Below, piece by piece: positions 42,913 to 51,256 of a stretch of DNA of 64,000 nt; position 1 is the stretch's first letter, and each line of letters opens with the position of its first letter. This DNA is from a virus: the IMG/VR virus record IMGVR_UViG_3300040758_000214, positions 62,001 to 126,000 of that record. One strand, written 5' to 3'. The notes below the pieces were generated by a model, which saw nothing but the letters and a program-made list of their open reading frames with translations, was not told where the DNA came from and ran no database searches. A program made the translations under genes and the position numbers.

Positions 42913-43161
42913 TTATTTCTTTCCTTTCTTTCCATTTCCTTTCTTAGGTTCAACTTCTAATTCTATTAAAAATCCTTTATGAACACATTCCATTTTGATG
43001 TCACTTTTTTCAACTTTACAAATAATTTTATATGTTGAAAAACAACTTCTACAAAATGCCTCCATATATAATATATCATCAACTATAGTAATAGTTTTAG
43101 GACCTGTCATATTAGATTTATTACATTCTGTACATATCCATGTTTTTGGTTGAATGTTCAT
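42913..43161 (-). CDS. Zinc-ribbon protein, 82 aa
   Basis: WICTECNKSNMTGPK and AFCRSCFSTYKIIC give two CxxC pairs around a beta insert, a zinc ribbon like those of small transcription-associated proteins. The C-terminus is Lys-rich (KKGNGKKGKK). It directly precedes sbcD. Confidence 0.65.
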   Translation of the reverse strand: MNIQPKTWICTECNKSNMTGPKTITIVDDILYMEAFCRSCFSTYKIICKVEKSDIKMECVHKGFLIELEVEPKKGNGKKGKK

Positions 43162-43172
43162 TTTTATTTTCC

Positions 43173-43610
43173 TTAAAAGTTAATATCTTCATGTTTAGGA
43201 AAATCTCTACTAATTTTGGAATCTTCAATATGAGAATTAAATAAGTTTTTCTGAATCGTTCTTACCATTTCTCCGTACGCGATATTTTTTATGAATACAT
43301 CTTCATCTATACCACAAATATAAAATCCTAAAATTTCACATATTAATACTAATTCTTCTCCATCAAAATAATCAAAAGTATCATTATCTCTAATACACTC
43401 TAAGTCACTTAACAAGTAAGATTTTGCAATATGAATGTCTGTTTCATTTATTTGTAAACATTTATCACAAGTATATCTCTCATTTAAAACTTTTTCATAT
43501 ATTTCATTCCATTTAGATTCAATTTTTTTCGCCATAATTTCACGTGTAATAGTTTTAGGTATAAAAACTATAAATGAGCCACAAGATTTAATATCATTAA
43601 GTGTTAACAT
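43173..43610 (-). CDS. Small-protein family member (43-45 kb cluster), 145 aa
   Basis: The opening CGSFIVFIPKTITREIMAKK matches the FIV-Y/F-xP-xxI pattern of its neighbours, and a central CDKCLQ may bind metal. The FVTNSSST leader is absent. It is probably a diverged paralogue; the function is unknown. Confidence 0.5.
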   Translation of the reverse strand: MLTLNDIKSCGSFIVFIPKTITREIMAKKIESKWNEIYEKVLNERYTCDKCLQINETDIHIAKSYLLSDLECIRDNDTFDYFDGEELVLICEILGFYICGIDEDVFIKNIAYGEMVRTIQKNLFNSHIEDSKISRDFPKHEDINF

Positions 43611-43939
43611 TCTTCACCTCGATATGCCATGTTTATAATCATACCATGATATTCACAAAAGTCATAATATACTTTCAATAGAAATCCAATCTCATCTAAA
43701 AAATCCATAGCAATATAATAATTATTACATTGTTCAACTCCATTTGCATCATAAGTATGAATTAAATTACATTGAATGGTTCTAAGAATATTTATTATTT
43801 TATCTTTATTATATATTTCATAATGAGCTGAAACATGTTCAAATATATCCTTAAATTTTTCTACAAAAAGTTCCACATCACAATTTTCAGGTAAATTTAC
43901 TACAGCAATAGACCCCATTTGTCCATTCATACATTTCAC
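43604..43939 (-). CDS. Small-protein family member, 111 aa
   Basis: GSIAVVNLPENCDVELFVEK at the start is followed by helices and FLDEIGFLLKVYYDF near the end. The order of secondary structure matches the proteins at 43936 and 44908. It overlaps both neighbours by 4-7 bases. The function is unknown. Confidence 0.5.
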   Translation of the reverse strand: MKCMNGQMGSIAVVNLPENCDVELFVEKFKDIFEHVSAHYEIYNKDKIINILRTIQCNLIHTYDANGVEQCNNYYIAMDFLDEIGFLLKVYYDFCEYHGMIINMAYRGEEC

Positions 43940-44322
43940 CTCTTTAATAAGAATAATGGATCTGCTTTTTCTAATTCAATAAATTGTCTTAATTCTTTTG
44001 TATTTATATTAATTATTTTATCATTCCCTCCAGATCCACATTCAGTACTATTAATAACTAATCCTAAATTTTCAAAAATTTCACGACATACTTCAAAAAG
44101 AATATGATTTTCATAACTATATATTTCATCATTTAGTTCAAATTCCGCAATTATTTTATAAATATCTGGCATATCTTCTTCGTCATAATCATTACTTACT
44201 ATTTCTATAGCTTTATCTACAATATCTTTTTTACTTTCTAAAATCTGCGTAATATTTTGAGGCATGTACACAATAAAACAAGTAGAGGAAGAATTAGTCA
44301 CGAAGCTTCTTCTAACCTTCAT
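43936..44322 (-). CDS. FVTNSSST-leader protein, 128 aa
   Basis: I place the start at 44322 (MKVRRSFVTNSSSTCFIVYM) behind GGAGGAGG; an ATG six codons upstream is possible. The leader RRSFVTNSS(S)T.FIV is shared with the next two genes, while the body (to NDKIININTKELRQF) matches the leaderless protein at 18400-18723. So the leader is a mobile or dispensable module. The function is unknown. Confidence 0.6.
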   Translation of the reverse strand: MKVRRSFVTNSSSTCFIVYMPQNITQILESKKDIVDKAIEIVSNDYDEEDMPDIYKIIAEFELNDEIYSYENHILFEVCREIFENLGLVINSTECGSGGNDKIININTKELRQFIELEKADPLFLLKR

Positions 44323-44533
44323 AACCTCCTCCATGTTCAAAGTTAATTTTGGTTATACCTTTTAATTTTGCTTCTTGTAATTCTTTAATTAGTTCATCAA
44401 TATCCATAGATATACTTCCACAATGCTCACATGATTCGGGATATCCATCTATAAGAATTTCTTTATTTCCAAGTGATACAATTATAAAACTAGTGCTGGA
44501 AGAATTGGTTACAAAATCTAAACGTCTTTTCAT
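44312..44533 (-). CDS. FVTNSSST-leader protein, 73 aa
   Basis: It starts MKRRLDFVTNSSSTSFIIVS and then contains CEHCGSISMDIDEL, a CxxC pair. The C-terminus is Gly-rich. The body is unrelated to that of the neighbouring leader proteins. Its last bases form the ribosome site of the next gene (overlap 11 bases). Confidence 0.6.
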   Translation of the reverse strand: MKRRLDFVTNSSSTSFIIVSLGNKEILIDGYPESCEHCGSISMDIDELIKELQEAKLKGITKINFEHGGGYEG

Positions 44534-44545
44534 AAAATTATCTCC

Positions 44546-44911
44546 TTAATTATATTCTATGTCTAAAACTTTAATTTTTGAATTTCCTAACATTTCTCTA
44601 AACTTATTATCATCTTGTTCGCATTCTTCATATAGTAAATAATCAATAGGATCACCATCACTATGAAATGAAATTCTAGAAATAGTATTTCCTTTTTTAA
44701 TTCCATCTAATAATAACTCTTTTGTATTATCTGAAATATCATCAGATTCAACAAAATCTAAAATATCTTCTTCTGTTTTAAATTCGTCTGAAATATGTGT
44801 TGAAAGGTCAACTTCAATCATTAATTTAATTTTTAAGTCATTTTCTTTTCTATATGCAATTATAAAACTGGTACTTGAGCTATTCGTTACAAAACTTTGT
44901 CTTCTTTTCAT
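44546..44911 (-). CDS. FVTNSSST-leader protein, 121 aa
   Basis: It starts MKRRQSFVTNSSSTSFIIAY, then has an acidic alpha/beta body (ILDFVESDDISDNTKELLLD). The leader is nearly identical to that of the 44312 gene, while the bodies differ. Similar 'FVSNSSSSSF' starts occur in proteins of other phages and bacteria from memory; the role is not known to me. Confidence 0.6.
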   Translation of the reverse strand: MKRRQSFVTNSSSTSFIIAYRKENDLKIKLMIEVDLSTHISDEFKTEEDILDFVESDDISDNTKELLLDGIKKGNTISRISFHSDGDPIDYLLYEECEQDDNKFREMLGNSKIKVLDIEYN

Positions 44912-45243
44912 AATAAATTCCTTCTTTCTAATAATTCTTTTAATAATCCTAATTCTCCATCTGTTATTATAAAAACAGAAATTTCAGGATCTAAAATTTT
45001 ATCATAACATATAGTCAATCCTAACGCTTCAAATATCTCACTTGAAGTTACTCCATTCATTAAATATCTCAATCTAGAAAAATCATTTATCTGAATATCT
45101 TTTAAATCTTCAATTATATTTTCAATTTCATTTTCTAATCCTAATTTTATTAATTCATCTTTTCTAGATTCAACTAATTTTATTATATCTAATCCTTCTG
45201 GTACATAACATATATGACAATGTGATGACATATTATTCCTCAC
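44908..45243 (-). CDS. Small-protein family member, 111 aa
   Basis: HCHICYVPEGLDIIKLVESR replaces the leader, and the end ISVFIITDGELGLLKELLE aligns with the DDDIININIKKLKQI ends of 18400 and 43936. It is a diverged paralogue with extra His/Cys near the start, which may bind metal. Confidence 0.5.
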   Translation of the reverse strand: MRNNMSSHCHICYVPEGLDIIKLVESRKDELIKLGLENEIENIIEDLKDIQINDFSRLRYLMNGVTSSEIFEALGLTICYDKILDPEISVFIITDGELGLLKELLERRNLL

Positions 45244-46657
45244 TTAATAATTTTATAACTTGCTCTTCTTCTAATTCATTTTTATTTCCATTAGAATCTA
45301 CATATAAATATCTTATATTCCAATTTTTTAATTTATAAAATTCTAATCTTTTTAATAATGTCCTACTAATATCTACACAAGAAATATCTACAAGATCCAT
45401 CACAAGTGGTTCTATTTTATCTTTAGAAATGCGCAAAATTCTGCCAGTCATTTGGTCTACATTATTTATCGGACTGCTCATGATCAATAAATTCTTTTCT
45501 GGACAATCAACGCCGTCTCTAAATCGACCAGGTGTAGTAAATATAATTTTTTTGCTAAGAACTTCATTTCCCGCACCAGATATAAATTTAGTTTTATCTT
45601 CAGTATTAGTTTTATTGTATAATTCATCTATTAATTTTATTCGTTCTGCCATAAATATAATATTTCGATCTTCTGATATAAATTTATTTAATAATCCTAT
45701 TGCTATTTTCATAAAAGGTTTTGAATTTTTAATCATATTTAAATAACGTGAGCGTTGAAATTTCCCAGCCCAATAAATATATCGTTTTCTAGATTGTACT
45801 ATTTCATAATCAAAAAGTAAAACTACAACTCTTGCATCCATTGTAGATGATTTACCTTCTGGTATAATAATTGGGCCACAGTGCATTTGCATTATATCGT
45901 TCGTATTTTCATGAAAAGGTGTTGCCGACAACCCATAAACTCTTTTCACAGGTAAATGCAAACTACATTCTGAAAATGTAGGAGCGCCAACTGCAGTATG
46001 TAGTTCATCAACTATAAGTGTATGAATTCTTGCATGATTTAATTCAATTAAAAATTCTTGTCTATTTCTTTTCAATAACGATATAAATGTTTGGTCTGTG
46101 CATAATATAATCTTTTTCTTTAATACTTCTTTAAAATTAGAAGATGTAAGTTTTCCCATGTCATTTATATCTATATTAGTAAAATTCAAAAAGCCTTGTT
46201 TTTTTCCTTCAGTATTTACACCCATCCATTGGTCGATTAATGATGTTCTATGTGTAAGAATTAATGTTTTTTTCTTTAAAGTTGCAATAATATAAATTGA
46301 TAGTATCGTTTTCCCTGACCCTGGCGGGCACTGAATAATTCCCATATCATGACTTAACATATATTCAACAGTATTTCTTTGTAATTCATCACGTAAAATT
46401 ATCGAGTGTTCTATTTCAATATCTTCACCATCATTAATTTTATCTTCAATCTTACATAATAAATAATCATGAATAGGGAAAAATCTCGGAATCTTAAGAA
46501 ATTTTTCCCCTTCAATATAGAATTTATAAACTGTATAAGTTGACGTATTATAATCCTTAAACCTTCTTGTTAATTTCTTTTTAATAAATTGATACCATTT
46601 TTCATTTTTATATTCTGTAGGGATTATTATTCCTGATGTCCGTTTAAAAATCAACAT
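45233..46657 (-). CDS. UvsW-like superfamily 2 DNA helicase
   Basis: I place the start at 46657 (MLIFKRTSGIIIPTEYKNEK); an earlier ATG at 46720 would lie deep in the previous gene. Motif I is IIQCPPGSGKTILS, motif II LIVDELHTA, motif III YGLSATPF, and motif VI QMTGRILRIS. Size (474 residues) and motifs match T4 UvsW, which resolves R-loops and recombination intermediates and helps the switch from origin- to recombination-driven replication. It fits with SbcC/SbcD nearby. Confidence 0.88.
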   Translation of the reverse strand: MLIFKRTSGIIIPTEYKNEKWYQFIKKKLTRRFKDYNTSTYTVYKFYIEGEKFLKIPRFFPIHDYLLCKIEDKINDGEDIEIEHSIILRDELQRNTVEYMLSHDMGIIQCPPGSGKTILSIYIIATLKKKTLILTHRTSLIDQWMGVNTEGKKQGFLNFTNIDINDMGKLTSSNFKEVLKKKIILCTDQTFISLLKRNRQEFLIELNHARIHTLIVDELHTAVGAPTFSECSLHLPVKRVYGLSATPFHENTNDIMQMHCGPIIIPEGKSSTMDARVVVLLFDYEIVQSRKRYIYWAGKFQRSRYLNMIKNSKPFMKIAIGLLNKFISEDRNIIFMAERIKLIDELYNKTNTEDKTKFISGAGNEVLSKKIIFTTPGRFRDGVDCPEKNLLIMSSPINNVDQMTGRILRISKDKIEPLVMDLVDISCVDISRTLLKRLEFYKLKNWNIRYLYVDSNGNKNELEEEQVIKLLSEE

Positions 46658-46886
46658 TGCATATATTACTCCTCTTATTTTCATCAAAACATTCTGCCCA
46701 TTCTGGCCTAGGTGAATCACATATAATATGAAATACTAATTCATCTGCTAATATACAATGAATACATCTTTGACATGTTTTAAATCTTCCATAATAATAA
46801 ACTTCTATCCATAAATCAGATTCACCATCTTGCTCATATAAGAAAGGATAAGTTTTATTATTTAAATAATCAAATGTTAATTTCAT
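46644..46886 (-). CDS. Mini CCHC zinc protein, cluster B copy 1
   Basis: 80 residues with CQRCIHCILADELVFHIIC: the same Cys-x2-Cys-x11-His-x2-Cys and DEL as cluster A at 12.8-13.7 kb. The N-terminus MKLTFDYLNN defines a cluster B subgroup. Confidence 0.7.
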   Translation of the reverse strand: MKLTFDYLNNKTYPFLYEQDGESDLWIEVYYYGRFKTCQRCIHCILADELVFHIICDSPRPEWAECFDENKRSNICNVDF

Positions 46887-46888
46887 AA

Positions 46889-47104
46889 TTAATCCTCAGT
46901 TCTTGGACTAAAGCATGTAGTCCACTCTGGATTTTTAGAATGACATATTATATGAAAAATTAATTCATCTGCTAATACACAATTAATACATGTTGAACAT
47001 TTTTTAAATCTATAATACCATTGATTGCCTTTCTTAAAATTAAGATCATCATATTCTATAGGCCAATCATCAGGATTATGTAAATAATCAAATGTTAATT
47101 TCAT
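46889..47104 (-). CDS. Mini CCHC zinc protein, cluster B copy 2
   Basis: 71 residues, MKLTFDYLHN at the start and CSTCINCVLADELIFHIIC as core, followed by a conserved EWTTCF. It is separated by two bases from its neighbour, a recent tandem duplicate. Confidence 0.7.
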   Translation of the reverse strand: MKLTFDYLHNPDDWPIEYDDLNFKKGNQWYYRFKKCSTCINCVLADELIFHIICHSKNPEWTTCFSPRTED

Positions 47105-47107
47105 AAG

Positions 47108-47311
47108 TTAATCCTTTATCTTTTTTTTAAAACAATCATGCCAATCTACATCATCTTTATTGCATATTATATGAAAAATTAATTCATCTGCAAATTCACA
47201 ATAAATACATTTTGAACATGTGTTAAATCTACTATAACATTCATTAACATCCATATTAAATTCGTGTAGATATTTATCAGGAGTAATTAGAAAATCAAAA
47301 GTTATCTTCAT
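47108..47311 (-). CDS. Mini CCHC zinc protein, cluster B copy 3
   Basis: 67 residues, MKITFDFLIT start and CSKCIYCEFADELIFHIIC core, then DWHDCF. It lies three bases after queD and so is probably read from the same transcript. Confidence 0.7.
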   Translation of the reverse strand: MKITFDFLITPDKYLHEFNMDVNECYSRFNTCSKCIYCEFADELIFHIICNKDDVDWHDCFKKKIKD

Positions 47312-47314
47312 ATA

Positions 47315-47743
47315 TTATTCCTCTGTATATGTAGCACACGAATCTTCATTTTCCCATATTTTAACTGAAACTAATCTCATATAATTATTATCATGAGATG
47401 GTTTGAATGATAATCTTAAATGCTCATAAATAAATTGTGATAAATATTCTGCAGTAGGATCTTTAATTAATCTAAAACATCTGGATTTATCTAAAACTTC
47501 ACTTGGAATAAATTCATCTTTTTCATTTATTAATAGACTATGATCTAAACTATCCATAATTGCAGAATCAACTATTTTTTTAAGATCACCAAAATCAATC
47601 ACCATATCTTGAGCATTAAGTTTTTCAGATTTTATTTTGATCTTCACGGTTAGGTTGTGGCCGTGGATGAATTGGCATCTTGCTGAATTTTTACTCAGAC
47701 GATGGCCCACTGGAACTCTAAATGTCTTTTCTACATAATACAT
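47315..47743 (-). CDS. queD: 6-carboxy-tetrahydropterin synthase (QueD)
   Basis: 142 residues, family length. Zinc-binding His are in VGHRLS and FIHGHN; the catalytic Cys is in ARCQFIHGH; the DSLDHSLL and late ENEDSCATY segments give the Asp-His and Glu of the active site. It converts dihydroneopterin triphosphate, the product of FolE2 (14405-15259), to 6-carboxytetrahydropterin on the way to preQ0. QueE, QueC and a DNA-inserting enzyme are not in the window. Confidence 0.92.
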   Translation of the reverse strand: MYYVEKTFRVPVGHRLSKNSARCQFIHGHNLTVKIKIKSEKLNAQDMVIDFGDLKKIVDSAIMDSLDHSLLINEKDEFIPSEVLDKSRCFRLIKDPTAEYLSQFIYEHLRLSFKPSHDNNYMRLVSVKIWENEDSCATYTEE

Positions 47744-47746
47744 ATT

Positions 47747-48091
47747 TTATCTCCTTTCTTTATAATATCCTGACCTATTTCCATAGATATTCATTTCATT
47801 ACTATAATAAGTTCTTGGATTTTGTCTAAACTCTATTTCAATTCCAATTTTATAACACTCATTTCTTAATAATTCAGTCAATCGTTCAATATTTAATTGA
47901 GTTGCTTTTCTATCAGCACTTTCTAAAAATGGACCAAATGGATCTGGTTTTCCACAAATTTCATTGATCCAATAAATAATTCCATTTCCTTTGCATTTAT
48001 CACAACATTTTAAAAGAGTATAAGTATAATATGGAGATACCCCTTCACCATTACAATCAGGACATTTTATTTTACCTTCTTGATCTATCAT
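47747..48091 (-). CDS. Zinc-knuckle 'CxxC...YWI' paralogue 1
   Basis: 114 residues. CPDCNGEGVSPYYTY and CCDKCKGNGIIYWINEI form a DnaJ-like pair of CxxCxGxG units followed by a WI(N/D) helix. A helical C-terminal half follows. It is one of three tandem paralogues (see 48072 and 48491). The role is unknown; a chaperone-like or RNA-binding function is possible. Confidence 0.6.
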   Translation of the reverse strand: MIDQEGKIKCPDCNGEGVSPYYTYTLLKCCDKCKGNGIIYWINEICGKPDPFGPFLESADRKATQLNIERLTELLRNECYKIGIEIEFRQNPRTYYSNEMNIYGNRSGYYKERR

Positions 48092-48494
48092 ACGGATCTT
48101 TCCTTTTAACCGTCATTTCAAATTCTCCTAAATCTATTAATATAGAACTTTCACTTCTTCTATATAAAACAAATGGAGACATATATATTGAATTATAAAA
48201 TAATTCCCTAGCCATTGCATATAATTCTTCTATATTTTTTTGTTTAACTTCTACATCTTTTTTAGATATTCCTCGAATATAATAATCATATTTTGATGCT
48301 ATTGGATTTATACCTATATGCATAGAATCAAATTCTTCTGGATGGTGTTTTTGTTTATTCATCAATTCATCGATCCAATACAATCGTGTGCCTTGACAAC
48401 TCGGGCAAACCCTATGAATTGTATAAAGTGGAGTCATTCCTTCATTATTACAAGTATCACATTTAATTTCGCCATTCTCATTTATTTCAGTCAT
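48072..48494 (-). CDS. Zinc-knuckle 'CxxC...YWI' paralogue 2
   Basis: 140 residues. CDTCNNEGMTPLYTI and CPSCQGTRLYWIDELM match paralogues 1 and 3. The C-terminal SSILIDLGEFEMTVKRK matches paralogue 3 (ATSINFIGKEYEYTIKRK). It overlaps the next gene by 20 bases. Confidence 0.6.
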   Translation of the reverse strand: MTEINENGEIKCDTCNNEGMTPLYTIHRVCPSCQGTRLYWIDELMNKQKHHPEEFDSMHIGINPIASKYDYYIRGISKKDVEVKQKNIEELYAMARELFYNSIYMSPFVLYRRSESSILIDLGEFEMTVKRKDPYDRSRR

Positions 48495-48841
48495 AATTCT
48501 TCACCTGATCCATAAATCTTAGTTCTTAATTTTCTTTTAATAGTATACTCATATTCTTTACCTATAAAATTAATAGAAGTTGCTCCCCTAAAAATGGACA
48601 TTATATTATCAGATTCAAAAATTCTATTAAAGAAATATTCTAACACATAAGTATTTGAATTTTCAACTAATCTTAATATTTCTGTATTAAATGCATTAGA
48701 AGAATTACCCATTAATTTATCGATCCAAAAAGATCTTCCTGCTCCATGACACTGAGAACATACATGAAATGTGGAAAATTTTTCTAAAACATATCCTTCA
48801 CTTTTACATAAATCACATGATTCTAATCCATCTTCATTCAT
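48491..48841 (-). CDS. Zinc-knuckle 'CxxC...FWI' paralogue 3
   Basis: 116 residues. CDLCKSEGYVLEKFSTFHVC begins the unit and CSQCHGAGRSFWIDKLMG ends it. Helices follow and a C-terminal beta pair. It is the first of the three in transcription order. Confidence 0.6.
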   Translation of the reverse strand: MNEDGLESCDLCKSEGYVLEKFSTFHVCSQCHGAGRSFWIDKLMGNSSNAFNTEILRLVENSNTYVLEYFFNRIFESDNIMSIFRGATSINFIGKEYEYTIKRKLRTKIYGSGEEL

Positions 48842-48864
48842 AGAGATTCTCCTAAGTAATTAAT

Positions 48865-49428
48865 TTAACCTAATTCTTCATCATTAATTGTCCAAACTCT
48901 ATTTTCTTTAAGTAACATTTCAGGAGATAATAAAGGATCTTTTCCTTCTAATTGTCTTTTCAACAATCTATCATACAAAACAATATAAACTGCAGCTGCT
49001 AAATTTGTACAGTGATAAGTTGGAATTGAAATAAATCTATGACAATATCTTAAATAACTTGTTGAAATTTGTCCATCTTCAGGACCAAAGACATATACTG
49101 CATTATCTGGATGTTTAAATGTAGTTAATGATTCTGAACCAGGAACTAATTCTAATGCTACGGGAACTGAATTTTCAAATTGATCGAAAGGATAATCATA
49201 TTGTATTAATTCAACTTCTGAATATCCTCTCATTCTCTCTTCCCTTGGTAATCTTTGACCTTCATCTAATCTAATTCTGTTCCCAGAATACCAACATTGT
49301 TTAATTCCAAAGCATGATGCGGCTCTCACACAAGCACCCAAGTTTCTATCATACTTTGGATTATTTAATATTATAGCTGGAGTTATTCCGTATTTCTTTC
49401 CATTTTTTCCTAGTAATTTTTTATCCAT
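48865..49428 (-). CDS. SpoU/TrmH-family RNA 2'-O-methyltransferase
   Basis: 187 residues. Motif 1 is NPKYDRNLGACVRAASCFG, motif 2 VYVFGPEDGQIS, motif 3 FISIPTYHCTNLAAAVYIVL; these build the knotted SAM site of the SPOUT class. Known members methylate tRNA (Gm18, Um/Cm34) or 23S rRNA. No extra RNA-binding domain is attached, so the closest model is a minimal TrmL/TrmH enzyme. In this genome the tRNAs and the 23S-like RNA at 60.9-61.3 kb are possible substrates, by inference only. Confidence 0.88.
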   Translation of the reverse strand: MDKKLLGKNGKKYGITPAIILNNPKYDRNLGACVRAASCFGIKQCWYSGNRIRLDEGQRLPREERMRGYSEVELIQYDYPFDQFENSVPVALELVPGSESLTTFKHPDNAVYVFGPEDGQISTSYLRYCHRFISIPTYHCTNLAAAVYIVLYDRLLKRQLEGKDPLLSPEMLLKENRVWTINDEELG

Positions 49429-49549
49429 TATCGGATCCTTTATTAATTAATTCTTTAATTCTATCTCTGCATAATTTTTTATCTCTTTCATAAACTAGAT
49501 ATTGATACCATTTAATTCTTTTTATTATTTCAAATATTTCTTTATTCAT
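49421..49549 (-). CDS. Small basic helical protein, 42 aa
   Basis: An intact frame MNKEIFEIIKRIKWYQYLVY continues to KGSDNG and a TAA that overlaps the methyltransferase start. It is helical and Lys/Arg-rich. The close coupling with the RNA methyltransferase suggests a shared role, but no motif is visible. Confidence 0.5.
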   Translation of the reverse strand: MNKEIFEIIKRIKWYQYLVYERDKKLCRDRIKELINKGSDNG

Positions 49550-49558
49550 ATATTACCT

Positions 49559-50869
49559 CTATACAATATTATGATAAGCACTTAACACAAATTCGTCAAT
49601 ATTTTTTAAATAATCATAGGTTTGATTTAATTTATTATTCAATTCTGTAACATCATCTTTAACAGTAAGTAATTTTCTTATATTATATTTTTGAAATAAT
49701 TCTTTAATTATTTTATCATCAACTTTTAATTCTTCACTTATTTTTTTAGCTATTTCATCAACAGGGGTATCTGTTTTTAAATATATAGATAAAATAGGTT
49801 TTATCTTACTCAATAATATATTTTCATCTATATTCTTTTTATATCTTTCAATCTCTGAATTTAACATTATAATATTAGTGTTTTTATACATATTATAAGT
49901 ATTTAATAACATTTCATCTACGGACATTATATAAGGATTTATCTTATTTTTATCTACTACAATCATTTCAAATGGTACATTTCCAGATAAAACTTTGTCT
50001 AATTTATTTACAAAATTATTGAATATTTCGTCTCTATTTCTTTGTTTAATTACTTCAAATACTATTTCTGTTTTTCCTGCTGCAGATAAATTATTATATC
50101 CAATATCTTGATTATTTAATTCTTTTTCAAATTTAGATAATATGGTTTCAAATCTATTATCAGGAGGCCATGAATTAACAGAAACTTTACACCTAATTTT
50201 ATCAACTTTATATATTCCTTGAACTTTAATAGATGCTTTTCCTGTAGATAATAATGATTCTAATTCTTCATCTGACGCTAAAATTTTACATTCTGAAATT
50301 GGTTTAATTAATGGTTTTTCTTTATTTTTTCCTATTAAGAATAATAATCTTTTATTTAAATCTTCAATTGTATAACATGGGATATATGTTTTATAACCAA
50401 AACCTATTCCTGTTGTATATCTGGTTCCTAATAAACAAAATGGGAACATTGTTGGTAAATAATCAGGTTCTTTATCTAATTCTGATTCATTCCATGGAAC
50501 ATAATCAATCAATTTAAAAGCCATATCTAAAGTTCTTTTGGATAATTTACATTCAGTATATCTCATTGCTGCTGGAGGTTTAGGTTCTATTCCCCAATAT
50601 GTACCCATATTGCCTTGTTTTTCCAAAAATCCCATATGATACATTTGAACTATAGTTCCATATACACTTGAATGAGGATGAAAATTTCCAAGTGTGAAGC
50701 CCTCAACCTTTGCACATTTTACTAAATGATCTTTTGCTATCATATAACAAGATAATAAAACACGGCGTTCAACCGGGCGTAATCCATCATTTGATAATGG
50801 GAATTGTCTAAAATGATTTACATATTGTCCATATTCTGCATAGAATTCTGGTATTAATTTATCCACCAA
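49559..50869 (-). CDS. Type IIA DNA topoisomerase, cleavage subunit (ParC/GyrA, gp52-like)
   Basis: 436 residues. LSNDGLRPVERRVL and GNFHPHSSVYGTIVQM are the winged-helix region, with the catalytic Tyr in AAMRYTECKLS and GIGFGYKTYIPCY afterwards. It ends after the coiled-coil gate, without the beta-pinwheel of GyrA, as in T4 gp52. With the ATPase subunit (51527-53326) it would relax or decatenate phage DNA. Confidence 0.92.
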   Translation of the reverse strand: MVDKLIPEFYAEYGQYVNHFRQFPLSNDGLRPVERRVLLSCYMIAKDHLVKCAKVEGFTLGNFHPHSSVYGTIVQMYHMGFLEKQGNMGTYWGIEPKPPAAMRYTECKLSKRTLDMAFKLIDYVPWNESELDKEPDYLPTMFPFCLLGTRYTTGIGFGYKTYIPCYTIEDLNKRLLFLIGKNKEKPLIKPISECKILASDEELESLLSTGKASIKVQGIYKVDKIRCKVSVNSWPPDNRFETILSKFEKELNNQDIGYNNLSAAGKTEIVFEVIKQRNRDEIFNNFVNKLDKVLSGNVPFEMIVVDKNKINPYIMSVDEMLLNTYNMYKNTNIIMLNSEIERYKKNIDENILLSKIKPILSIYLKTDTPVDEIAKKISEELKVDDKIIKELFQKYNIRKLLTVKDDVTELNNKLNQTYDYLKNIDEFVLSAYHNIV

Positions 50870-51256
50870 TTACCTCCTAACTTCATCTATCTTCTTTAAA
50901 TCTAATTCTATATTATAACATCCATCTCCACCCATTTTATCTAATATTATAGTTCCTTCTTCTGGATTTCTAAAATAATCTGTTTTATCTAATAATGGAT
51001 GCCAATCTTTTTCACCAATAATATAACATGGATCTGGCACAACAAGTTTCCCTGACCAAATTATTAGTATTCCTTCGCCACTAACATTTCCATTCCATGT
51101 TTTTCTAATTCTCCATTTACAATTATAAGTTCCATTTTCAACATCTAAGATTGTATGGAGATTTTCATTTCTTCTTTCATATTTATCATAATATTTATCA
51201 TCTGATAATAAAATAGTTCCAGAATCAACTCCAATATCTTTAACTTTTAGTTTCAT
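50870..51256 (-). CDS. Unknown beta-rich protein, 128 aa
   Basis: Antiparallel strands with GTILLSDDKYYDKYERR, WRIRKTWNGNVSGEGILI and SGKLVVPDPCYI. The 'vvPDPCY' piece recurs in phage beta-sandwich proteins, but I know of no function. It sits between the topoisomerase genes without gaps. Confidence 0.55.
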   Translation of the reverse strand: MKLKVKDIGVDSGTILLSDDKYYDKYERRNENLHTILDVENGTYNCKWRIRKTWNGNVSGEGILIIWSGKLVVPDPCYIIGEKDWHPLLDKTDYFRNPEEGTIILDKMGGDGCYNIELDLKKIDEVRR

